Shown one piece after another: positions 51,001 through 58,880 of a stretch of 64,000 nt of DNA. The notes under the pieces are model-generated. The model was given only the letters and a program-made list of their open reading frames with translations, ran no database searches and was not told the origin of the DNA. A program made the position numbers and the translations under genes. Source of the DNA: Marsupella aquatica (taxonomy: Eukaryota; Marchantiophyta); assembly GCA_973895155.1 (NCBI GenBank), contig OZ316894.1:22320001-22384000 (forward strand). Reading direction: 5' to 3'. Numbering within the stretch: the first letter of the stretch is position 1; each line of letters begins with the position of its first letter.

Positions 51001-52656
51001 AAGTCTTCCTTCCTGGGCCTAAACACCTGCTCGATCGTAGGACTAACAGGTGGTTGAGGCTTCTTAGCCAACGGCCTCGGCGTTGGAGCTTCCTCGGGTG
51101 CCCTTACCTGCAGGGGAAGTACCGGGGCAAAAGTCTGACCTCTGGCATACCGGCACAACAGCGGCATGTGATAGCCAAGCCGCGACACGCTCCCCATGCC
51201 GATTACCTGCTGCTCCTCCTTTAAGATCTTCTTCAATTGGTTGAGGAGGTACCCGTTGTAGTCCCGGCTTGGGTCTGGCCTTTCTGCCAGATAGACCTGT
51301 GCCTTGCCGATCTCTGCCCTCGGCAAGTTACAATGCATGGTCACCCGCAAGAAGTCGATCATCTCTCCTATGTGCGGGTTGGTGCAGGTGTTCCGGAAGA
51401 AGCCATTCTTCGTTGATGGCCCGGGGAACGACCGGAACTCCTTGTCAGGCAAGGTCTTCCTGGTATCAACTTTGGTCTTATTGCCTATCGGCAGGCCAAA
51501 CACTTCGGCAATTACCTTGGGAGTAAGATAGAAATCCTTCCCATATATCCTCGTGCAATTGGTCTCGGGTTCCCATGACCCCACGAATTCTAATAGGTCT
51601 GACTCCGGTACCTCCGGCTTCAGCCATGGTAATCTTACAAAGGCCTCCAAGCCGGATCCGGCCATGAAGCCTTGGTACTTCTTGGTCTGCATGGCCGTAA
51701 AGCATGCATCCTCCTCCCGTGCAAAATGTAGTTGCACCTCCACCGGTAGGGTTGCCGCCCAGCCCTTCCAGGTGTCATCTCTGGTTGGAATGGCCTTGAT
51801 GGGATCGACCTCCTCCTCTTCGGCTTCTCCCTGCCTCCTGCTCTGCTGCTCGGCTGGCTTCTTTGGTGCCGCCGACCTCGTTCTTTTTGCCGGGGTGGCT
51901 TCATCGTTGACGGCTCCCTTCCTCTTCATCTCTGCTGCCGTGGAGGTTTCTCCTAGCACCGTTGCCTGGGTCCACCTTTCCGTGCAACCCTTTAATTCCC
52001 AGTGTATGTCGTTGCAGTTCTTGATGGCCTCTCGGATGCCGACGACGCTGTCTTTGCAAAACAGAAGATCGTCGAGTTGATTGGAAGTAGGCGTCCACAG
52101 GAACTCGTCCTTGATGAGTTCGCCTCCTAAGAAAGCCGTCTTCTACAGCTCCCACAATCGAGCGAGCTCCTGCCGTTCTCGAGCTGCCCTTTCTGATTCC
52201 TCGTCCTCGTAAGTCTTGATGTACTCAGTTGCCCGTTCGAACAGGCATCCCCAGAAATGTGCCGCTTGATTGATGTTGCTCATACCCTCCTTAGGTCGAT
52301 CGTCGGTATCTACTCTCTCCCCGAGTGCTTGCCTAAGCAGCTGACAGTAGTTGGCCTCCCGTAGTCGTCTGCCTAGTTCGTGCTCGCAAATGAGCCACCA
52401 TCTCCTGCAAGCGCTCCTTACCCCTCTCCTCTGCCGGTCCTTCTTCCCGTTGATCCTTCCTAGCCGCCGACGCTTAACGCGCCCTAACCCTAATCGGGTT
52501 TTCACCCTTAGCCTTACCTCCGGCCTCGGCCCGGGTTCCATGGTTGCCCCTAATTGTTTATATTTTCCTTGTTTTGTCACTATACTAAGGTGTTCCTAGG
52601 GTGCCTTCCTGCTTTACCCACTTAACCGGCCGAGTGATTCCTGTCTAGGCATCACA
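48006..52656 (-). repeat. Gypsy 3' LTR, 4,651 bp
   Basis: Left LTR, the 3' one in sense orientation. Compared with 58881-63531 it differs at 48076, 48082, 49367, 49427, 49835 and 52630, with no length difference. It carries a long sense-strand reading frame over most of its length. Confidence 0.97.
48918..52541 (-). CDS. LTR-encoded coiled-coil protein, 3' LTR copy
   Basis: Sense-strand frame inside the LTR, from ATG 52541 to the stop at 48918, interrupted by one TAG (52145-52143) after 132 codons; the open part downstream is 1,074 residues. The N-terminal third is globular (EDACFTAMQTKKYQGFMAG, WEPETNCTRIYGKDFYLTPK, VIAEVFGLPIGN, NPHIGEMIDFLRVTMHCNLP) and resembles the putative plant transposon protein domain of Athila-like extra ORFs, from memory. 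Then come a Pro/acidic linker and a long Glu/Lys/Gln-rich coiled coil (about 50,250-49,430), KKKRKPLG and an Ala/Glu repeat (EAEAEGVAEAEAVG). No membrane segment, so an envelope role is not supported. Function unknown; perhaps a structural or nucleoprotein factor. Confidence 0.8.
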
Positions 52657-54102
52657 TAGCTCCCCACTTAATTGTGAAGCGTCCTCGCAAACAACTTCAT
52701 CTTCGTCCATATAGTATTTCTTGAGGCGGTCATAATGGATGCGAACTGGATATACCTCTCCCGTAATGTTGGCCAATTGTACGGAGCCATTGGGGAACAT
52801 CATGGTTACTCTAAAGGGTCCTAACCAGCGAGTGTAAAGCTTTCCTGGAAACCTACTATACCTACTGTCATAAAGTAGCACAAGATCACCGGTATGAATA
52901 CTAACTACTTTTAACCTTTTATCATACTGCTGCTTCATGATATTCTGTCTATATTCTACTCTCTCGGCTGAAATCATTCTCGCTTCCTCTAAAGCTTCTA
53001 ACCTATATTCTCGCTCCTTTAGGCTCTCCTCCGCTGAGGCTCTTTCCTCAATTGTAACTTGAAATATCGGTATCTCAAGTTGCATGGGTACCAGGGCTTC
53101 TTGTCCAAAGGTTAAGAAGAAGGGTGTATGACCGGTAGTGGATTTATAGGCAAGATTGTAAGCAAAAACAGCAACAAACAATTTATCATCCCAATCGAGT
53201 TTGTTCTGAGCTACTGTCTTGTTCAATATCTTTCCTATGATCCCGTTTGCTCGTTCTGTCAAACCGTTTGCCTTTGGATGGTAGGGAGTAGTAGGCCTAT
53301 GTTTAACTAAATACTGCTCATTTAAACGACTAATTATATCATTCAAAAAATGGGTTCTTCTATCACTAACTAATTCTAGGGGTGCTCCATACCTGGTGAA
53401 GATCTGCTCATACATGAATCTAGCCGTAGTAATTGCATCATCCTTCGTTGTTGGTCTGGCCTCTACCCATTTAGTTGCATAATCCGTAGCCAGGATTATG
53501 TACTTGTTCCGTCGAGGGTGGGTCAGTGGTTTCAGAGGTCCAATGTAATCAATACCCCACTTCTCGAATGGTGCCAGAGGTAGAATAGGGTGCAGTGGAT
53601 GCCTGGTGGACGCCCTTGGTCCTCCCGCTCGTTGACAAGGATCGCATTGTTTGATAAACTGATAGACATCTTTGTGCAAGGTGGGCCACCAGTAACCGGC
53701 ATTTAATATCTTCTTAGACGTGGTTACTGGGGCAAAATGTCCTCCGGCCTCCTCTCCATGCATGGCCCGTAGGACTCGTTTTACCTCTCTCTTTTCCAAA
53801 CACCTTTGAATCGTGCCGTTGATTCCATGCTTGTGTAGTATGCCTTTAATGCACTGATACTGTCTGACCTTCCGCACAAAGACTGCGGCTTGCTCTCGGC
53901 TTAATCCTGGCTGTAATCTGGAAGTGCTGAGAAATTGTAAAATCTTAGGGTACCATGTACCAGCTATTTCCACAACGAATAGCTCCTCGTCGGGGAATCG
54001 ATCATCGATGCAATCCGTGGCAGGTTTACCTGTGATCCTTGAAAAGAAGTCGGCATTGGCATGTAACTTTCCCGGCTTGATCCTTAGCTCATAGTCAAAC
54101 TC
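52645..54102 (-). CDS. Gypsy integrase
   Basis: In frame with the RT-RNase H frame after a TAG at 54105-54103. It contains the HHCC zinc-binding region (MHGEEAGGHF...CDPCQRAGG), the catalytic core with Asp in WGIDYIGPLKP, Asp in ELVSDRRTHF and Glu in KANGLTERANG, and a GPF-type C-terminal domain (KLYTRWLGPFRV). Usual SDRGTHF is SDRRTHF here. The frame runs through the polypurine tract and ends at a TAG 12 bases inside the 3' LTR. The integrase would insert the DNA copy with a 5-bp duplication, as observed. Confidence 0.95.
   Translation of the reverse strand, partial: EFDYELRIKPGKLHANADFFSRITGKPATDCIDDRFPDEELFVVEIAGTWYPKILQFLSTSRLQPGLSREQAAVFVRKVRQYQCIKGILHKHGINGTIQRCLEKREVKRVLRAMHGEEAGGHFAPVTTSKKILNAGYWWPTLHKDVYQFIKQCDPCQRAGGPRASTRHPLHPILPLAPFEKWGIDYIGPLKPLTHPRRNKYIILATDYATKWVEARPTTKDDAITTARFMYEQIFTRYGAPLELVSDRRTHFLNDIISRLNEQYLVKHRPTTPYHPKANGLTERANGIIGKILNKTVAQNKLDWDDKLFVAVFAYNLAYKSTTGHTPFFLTFGQEALVPMQLEIPIFQVTIEERASAEESLKEREYRLEALEEARMISAERVEYRQNIMKQQYDKRLKVVSIHTGDLVLLYDSRYSRFPGKLYTRWLGPFRVTMMFPNGSVQLANITGEVYPVRIHYDRLKKYYMDEDEVVCEDASQLSGELCDA
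52657..52670 (-). promoter_or_regulatory. Gypsy polypurine tract
   Basis: Minus-strand TAAGTGGGGAGCTA immediately upstream of the 3' LTR. It overlaps the last integrase codons. The same 12 bases TAAGTGGGGAGC recur at 55914-55903. Confidence 0.85.
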
Positions 54103-55911
54103 CTATAATAGCAAAATCCATCTTGCTACTCTGCCTGTAAGGTCCGGCTTATTGACTAGGTACTTCAAACTTTCATGATCAGTATGAAAGATTACCTTGT
54201 ACCCTAGTAAATAATGCCTAAACTTTTTACAAGAATAAATGACTCCTAATGCTTCTCTTTCCGTGGTAGAGTAGTTCCGTTCGGCATCGGCAAGCTGACG
54301 GCTTGCGAAGTATATGGGATGGTCCCTTCCTTTCTCATCCAACTGACTTAGTACTGAGCCAATACAGAAGCCCGAGACATCTACAAAAACATGAAAATCT
54401 TTGTTCCAGTCCGGTGCTATCATGACTGGGGCCTCTACTAACATCTGCTTCAATTCTACCACCGCTGTGACTTGTTCGGGTGTGGGTTCGAAGTCTGCTC
54501 CTGCCTTGAGCATATTGGTTAATGGTAAAGCCAGCTTGGCAAAATCCTTGATGAACCGGCGATAGTAACCAATGCATCCCAAGAAGGATCCTACATCCTT
54601 TATGTTCTTAGGTTGCATGATATCTAGCCATACTGCTAGCTTACCTTTGTCAATCTCAATGCCCTTCCTTGATACCTTGTGACCTAGTAGCACCCCCTCG
54701 GTTACTGCAAAAAAACATTTATCTGGGTGTAACTTGAGACCCACCTCTCTACATCTCATGAAGGTTTTCCTGAGGTATTTAGCATGTTTCGATGCCTTCC
54801 CGAATACTGCAAAGTCATCAATGAAGATTTCCATGAACTTTCTCAAGTAATCATGAAAAATGTTCACCATTAATCGTTGGAACATAGCTGGTGCGTTGCA
54901 GAGTCCAAACGGCATACGATTGAAGACATAGATCCCCCATTCCGTGATGAAGGCCGTCTTGATTTGGTCTTCCTGCCGAATCCTGATTTGGTTATAACCA
55001 GAGTATCCATCCATGAATGAATATAGTTCATGACTGGCTACCATGTCTAGTACCATATCAGTAAACGGTAAAGGAAAATGGTCTTTTAATGTTGCTTCAT
55101 TCAGCTTCCTGTATTCCTGACAAACCCGGATCTTGGGTTTACCATCGGGTCCAGCTTTCTTGGGAACTATCACAATTGGAGACACCCAGTCTGAATGCAG
55201 GACTGGAGTGATGAATCCAGCTTCCACTAGTTTGTCGATTTCTGTTTTGACCAGCAGGGAATACTTCGGGTTCATCCTTCGAATTGGTTGTCGAAATGAT
55301 TTGGCTCCTAACATGAGATCAATTCGATGTTCCCCTAGTGTTGGATCTACTCCCTTTAGATCTTGGTGACTCCATGCAAACACATCCTGAAATTCAATCA
55401 ATAAGTCACTGATCTCTTTCTCGAGCTCAGGTGCTAGGTTTCTCCCTAAGTTCAGTTCTCTTCCCTCTCCTAAGTCGAGCTTCCGATATTGCCGTGCTTG
55501 GATCATATTAATCTGCTTCTTCAAATTCGGGTCCAGTTCGGCTTCCAGTCTCTCTAATCTCATACCTCCATAAACTGGGATTTCGGCTGGACTAGCCGAG
55601 TCGGTCCCTTCCTTGGTGTCCATAGATTGTCCCCTTACCGGTCTATTCGGTTTTGAATTAGTGGTCGGCTCCCCTTCCTGCCTTGGCTCTAGATCGTGTC
55701 TGTCCATCTCATCCACCTCTTGCTCCTGAGAGTTAGGCCGCTGTGCTCTCTCGGCTTCTAATAGGGCCTCAATTTGTTCTGCCCTCGTAATCGGCTTGTA
55801 TGCCGATCCCTTGGTATTTAATTCCTTGCCGATGATCGATGGCGTTGTGGACCCCGTTGGCTCTGCCACAACGCCTGCAGAAAATCCATTGTCCCTGCTA
55901 CTGCTCCCCAC
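54103..55911 (-). CDS. Gypsy reverse transcriptase-RNase H
   Basis: About 602 codons opening directly after a TAA at 55914 with no ATG, in the -1 frame relative to the protease frame, which it overlaps by 94 bases, so expression by -1 frameshifting or re-initiation is implied. RT motifs: SPIVIVPKKAG, LPFTDMVLDMVA, YSGYNQIRI, FNRMPFGLCNAPAMFQR, catalytic FIDDFAVFG and LLGHKVSRKGI. RNase H: FHVFVDVSGFCIGSVLSQ, TTEREALGVIY and FHTDHESLKYL. The frame stops at TAG within WILLL*EFDYELRIKPGK, where relatives usually have Gln; the reading frame then continues into integrase. Confidence 0.95.
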   Translation of the reverse strand: MGSSSRDNGFSAGVVAEPTGSTTPSIIGKELNTKGSAYKPITRAEQIEALLEAERAQRPNSQEQEVDEMDRHDLEPRQEGEPTTNSKPNRPVRGQSMDTKEGTDSASPAEIPVYGGMRLERLEAELDPNLKKQINMIQARQYRKLDLGEGRELNLGRNLAPELEKEISDLLIEFQDVFAWSHQDLKGVDPTLGEHRIDLMLGAKSFRQPIRRMNPKYSLLVKTEIDKLVEAGFITPVLHSDWVSPIVIVPKKAGPDGKPKIRVCQEYRKLNEATLKDHFPLPFTDMVLDMVASHELYSFMDGYSGYNQIRIRQEDQIKTAFITEWGIYVFNRMPFGLCNAPAMFQRLMVNIFHDYLRKFMEIFIDDFAVFGKASKHAKYLRKTFMRCREVGLKLHPDKCFFAVTEGVLLGHKVSRKGIEIDKGKLAVWLDIMQPKNIKDVGSFLGCIGYYRRFIKDFAKLALPLTNMLKAGADFEPTPEQVTAVVELKQMLVEAPVMIAPDWNKDFHVFVDVSGFCIGSVLSQLDEKGRDHPIYFASRQLADAERNYSTTEREALGVIYSCKKFRHYLLGYKVIFHTDHESLKYLVNKPDLTGRVARWILLL

Positions 55912-57233
55912 TTAGCCGTTTCATCCAATTGGTCTACATCCTTTACTTCCTCCGGAATTGCAGCTAAAAAGGTGGATTCTATTGTAAAGCAGTCCTCGAC
56001 CTCTTCGTCTTCTTCTTCCAAGTCACCTTCCATTGGTTCTTGCCATAATCCGTTGGGGGGTACCTCTGGTCCAAAGACACCTTCTTCGGTTAGGTTAGTG
56101 AGGCATTCTAACCAACGTACTTCATCGGCTGACTCCAGTCCACTGTCGTACCCATCTATTTCCCTTATGCTTTTCCTACGGTCATCCTTAATGTCCCAGG
56201 ATACCGTGATAGAGGGGGTCCCGAAAGTGAACTGCTTTTTACCCCAATCTTCTATTACCTCGGCTAGGTACAGCCATGGCCTACCAATCAATAGCCGGAA
56301 TGACGTAGGATTTACCGGCTTCATTACTACATAGTTAATGCTAAAGAAGATACCTCCTATCTCTGTCTTGATGCCGGTTAACACTCTCGTCGGAATGACC
56401 TGATATCCATTGGCCATGTTCAACACTCTTCCAGTCATCTCCGGTGTTAGACCCCACCCTTTTGCTGTTGAATCAATCATAATACATACCCCTGATCCTC
56501 CATCGATGGGTACCCGTAGTAATAATTCTCCTTGAATCATTAATGGTAATGCTGGGGCTCCTTGATCTTCTTCTATCATTAGTACGTCGGATCTGGTTGC
56601 TACCTTGGGTAATCTCGGCTTGCCGAGAATAGCCTTCCTTAATTGCTTCTGGAAGTACGGGCTATTTTTCAATAGTTGACCTACTGTTGCCGAGACTCTA
56701 GATTCTAGTACATCTTTAGCCAGGTCATAGGGAACAATCGGCTTCTCTTCTGGTGGTGTTTCCGTCTTGGATTCGGCCAGTTTTGCCACGCTAGTCTCCA
56801 CAGCTGTTGGGTCTTCCGAAGCAAACAATGCTTTTGCTCGTTTTACATCCTTGGCAATGGCTTCGGTATTCTCCAGGGTTTCTAATTCTCTTAGTTGTTC
56901 CTTAACACTAGCCGTAACAGAGGGGTAGAACAACTTAGGATGATCTCGATTGAAGTCGCTATCTTGTGAAGGATTGGTTTCACTGGTGGGCTCATGGCTT
57001 ACCTGTATTGCCGGAGCCCTCCCTTCTCCTTCTGTTGATGTTGACGAAGAGTCGATCCTTTCCTCCGTAACCTTCCCTTTATTTTTGGCCAGCCCATCCC
57101 ACCTTTCCTTCCTTCTGGTAGATCGAGTAGAGACCCGGTAGCAATCATGATCTAAATCCTCCTCTGAGAAGGTTGATAGGGCTTTGGCCTCATCATCAGA
57201 TGGTACGAACTCTGCCTCGGCATCCTCTTGCCA
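55818..57233 (-). CDS. Gypsy protease region
   Basis: About 471 codons, in the same frame as gag and directly following its TGA. The N-terminal part is acidic and disordered-looking; the aspartic-protease domain shows VPIDGGSGVCIMIDS (the DGGSG form of the retropepsin active site seen in several plant gypsy elements), a flap-like region and FRLLIGRPWLYLAEVI. An acidic tail (EEEDEEVEDCF) ends in the 94-base overlap with the RT frame. No ATG near its start, so it is probably made by readthrough of the gag stop. Confidence 0.88.
   Translation of the reverse strand, partial: WQEDAEAEFVPSDDEAKALSTFSEEDLDHDCYRVSTRSTRRKERWDGLAKNKGKVTEERIDSSSTSTEGEGRAPAIQVSHEPTSETNPSQDSDFNRDHPKLFYPSVTASVKEQLRELETLENTEAIAKDVKRAKALFASEDPTAVETSVAKLAESKTETPPEEKPIVPYDLAKDVLESRVSATVGQLLKNSPYFQKQLRKAILGKPRLPKVATRSDVLMIEEDQGAPALPLMIQGELLLRVPIDGGSGVCIMIDSTAKGWGLTPEMTGRVLNMANGYQVIPTRVLTGIKTEIGGIFFSINYVVMKPVNPTSFRLLIGRPWLYLAEVIEDWGKKQFTFGTPSITVSWDIKDDRRKSIREIDGYDSGLESADEVRWLECLTNLTEEGVFGPEVPPNGLWQEPMEGDLEEEDEEVEDCFTIESTFLAAIPEEVKDVDQLDETAKWGAVAGTMDFLQALWQSQRGPQRHRSSARN
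55903..55914 (-). promoter_or_regulatory. Possible central polypurine tract
   Basis: Minus-strand TAAGTGGGGAGC, identical over 12 bases to the 3' polypurine tract at 52670-52659 and close to the midpoint of the internal region (about 55,768). It includes the TAA that opens the RT frame. Confidence 0.4.
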
Positions 57234-58811
57234 TCATAGTTCGATGTGGTTGATTTGAACTCCTCCGGGGGTAGTACCTGGCGGTAAGATCTTGATCGGC
57301 AAAAGCTTATGATTTGCGGCCAGGCCTGCCAACCAAGTAGGACATTGCCCTAGCATATGACCTTCCTGTCGGCATCCCATACATAGCTGAGCTGGTTGTC
57401 CATCACCCTGTTTGCGTGCATTCGGGCATTCTCTAGCAAAATGGCCAGGTTGACCACAATTATAGCACGCCGCAAATCTTTGCACATTCGGCCTAGGAGG
57501 TACTGACGGGTTCTGAATAATCCGAGGATACATCTCTCCTGGATTGTTCCTTAACCCTGACCACAGAGATGCAGGTCTGTTGGATAGGTCTCGTGCTCCA
57601 GTCTCACTGATGCCGAAAACACTATCAGCGGCATCTCCCAAAAAGTACTCTACTTCTCCCTGACATGGTCTGATCTCGGCCACATGCCGAACATGATTAG
57701 TATTAAGCTTAGGACACGCATCTTTATGGTGTCCGGTTTTATAACATAAGGCACACCATACAGAGCTATCCTCCTGTACTACCTTCTTCTTTGGTTTTAC
57801 CTCTGCAATGATAGCCTTAAGTTGCTCGGTAAGGGCTACGATGTTATCTGGTGGCTTAGCCTCCATCTTGACTTTCGTCTTCCCTCTCCTTCTGCCCTTC
57901 CTTTTCCTAGTTTTTTCTTCTTCAGAACTAGAAGATGACTCACTCTTGCTACTCCCACTATCCGAGCTTGACTTATCACTTCTAGACTTCTTGGAATGTT
58001 TCTTCTTCTTATCTTTTTTCTTATGGGGTGATCCCTCCTCTGATGAGGAACTCTCAGACTTAAGCTGTTTCTTCCGGCTTGTGATATCTGCATTAATGTA
58101 TAATTGAATATCCTTAATTGCTTCGGCTAAAGTCTCCGGGTTCTCCTTCCTAATTGCAAAACTCATCTTCTGTGGCAAAGCATTCACCAACCATTGAAGT
58201 TGCATACCTTCAGATGCATTGGTCTTTGTACGTCTTACCAGTTTCTGAAAGCGTTGCAAGAACTTCCTGAAGGATTTGTTCTCCTTGAACCGAAGTTGTC
58301 CCAACTTCAGCACTGCTAGTTCTGAAGTTCCAATGGGTCGAAACTCCTTAACAAAGAGTGTTTTGAAGATATCCCAGATGGCTTGATCTTCCACATCTAA
58401 TGCTCTGTACCAAGGCCTAGCCTCACCCTTGAACAGGCCGGGAAGAATCTGCATCTTGATGGCCGATTCTCCATTTGCTGCAGCGGTTCCCTCGAAATCA
58501 TCCAACCATTCGTCCGGATCCTCATCTCCTCTCCCATGAAATGCCTTGTAATGTATGCGCGACCGCTGGCTCAATCTGGTCCCTGGCCTCTCGTCTGGCC
58601 GTGCCTCTGGTTCCCCCATGTCGGTTGGAGACTCACTTCTCCTTACCGACTCTTCTTCTGGTATGTCTTCTTCGACGCCACTTCCAGTTTCGGAGCTACC
58701 AGCTCTTTCTGCCCCTCTCAGTCGTTGTGTATCATGCCACCCGGCGAGCTGCTGCAGTCGAGCTCTCTCCCGTTGAATCACTCTTTCTTCCCTCGGCGTA
58801 AGGTCAGTCAT
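57234..58811 (-). CDS. Gypsy gag with three zinc knuckles
   Basis: 525 aa from ATG 58811 (MTDLTPREERV) to TGA at 57236-57234. Capsid-like retrotransposon gag region: FHGRGDEDPDEWLDDFEGTA, LFKGEARPWYRAL and QLRFKENKSFRKFLQRFQ. Then a highly charged Ser/Lys/Glu tract (GSPHKKKDKKKKHSKKS), followed by three CCHC knuckles: CALCYKTGHHKDAC, CYNCGQPGHFAREC and CMGCRQEGHMLGQC. It packages the genomic RNA in the cytoplasmic particle. The 5' leader between the PBS and this ATG is under 70 bases. Confidence 0.96.
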   Translation of the reverse strand: MTDLTPREERVIQRERARLQQLAGWHDTQRLRGAERAGSSETGSGVEEDIPEEESVRRSESPTDMGEPEARPDERPGTRLSQRSRIHYKAFHGRGDEDPDEWLDDFEGTAAANGESAIKMQILPGLFKGEARPWYRALDVEDQAIWDIFKTLFVKEFRPIGTSELAVLKLGQLRFKENKSFRKFLQRFQKLVRRTKTNASEGMQLQWLVNALPQKMSFAIRKENPETLAEAIKDIQLYINADITSRKKQLKSESSSSEEGSPHKKKDKKKKHSKKSRSDKSSSDSGSSKSESSSSSEEEKTRKRKGRRRGKTKVKMEAKPPDNIVALTEQLKAIIAEVKPKKKVVQEDSSVWCALCYKTGHHKDACPKLNTNHVRHVAEIRPCQGEVEYFLGDAADSVFGISETGARDLSNRPASLWSGLRNNPGEMYPRIIQNPSVPPRPNVQRFAACYNCGQPGHFARECPNARKQGDGQPAQLCMGCRQEGHMLGQCPTWLAGLAANHKLLPIKILPPGTTPGGVQINHIEL

Positions 58812-58861
58812 TACCTACGCCTCCGTTCTAACTTCATATCTCACGGCTTAAGAAATGCCCC

Positions 58862-58880
58862 CTCCATCTAGCGCCAAAAA
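58862..58880 (-). promoter_or_regulatory. Gypsy primer-binding site
   Basis: The minus strand reads TTTTTGGCGCTAGATGGAG directly after the 5' LTR. TGGCGC is the usual start of plant gypsy primer sites, but I cannot name the tRNA with certainty. Confidence 0.65.

Noticed and set aside
48918-52541. Envelope protein for the LTR ORF
   Set aside because: No signal peptide, membrane segment or Cys pattern; it is mainly a charged coiled coil.
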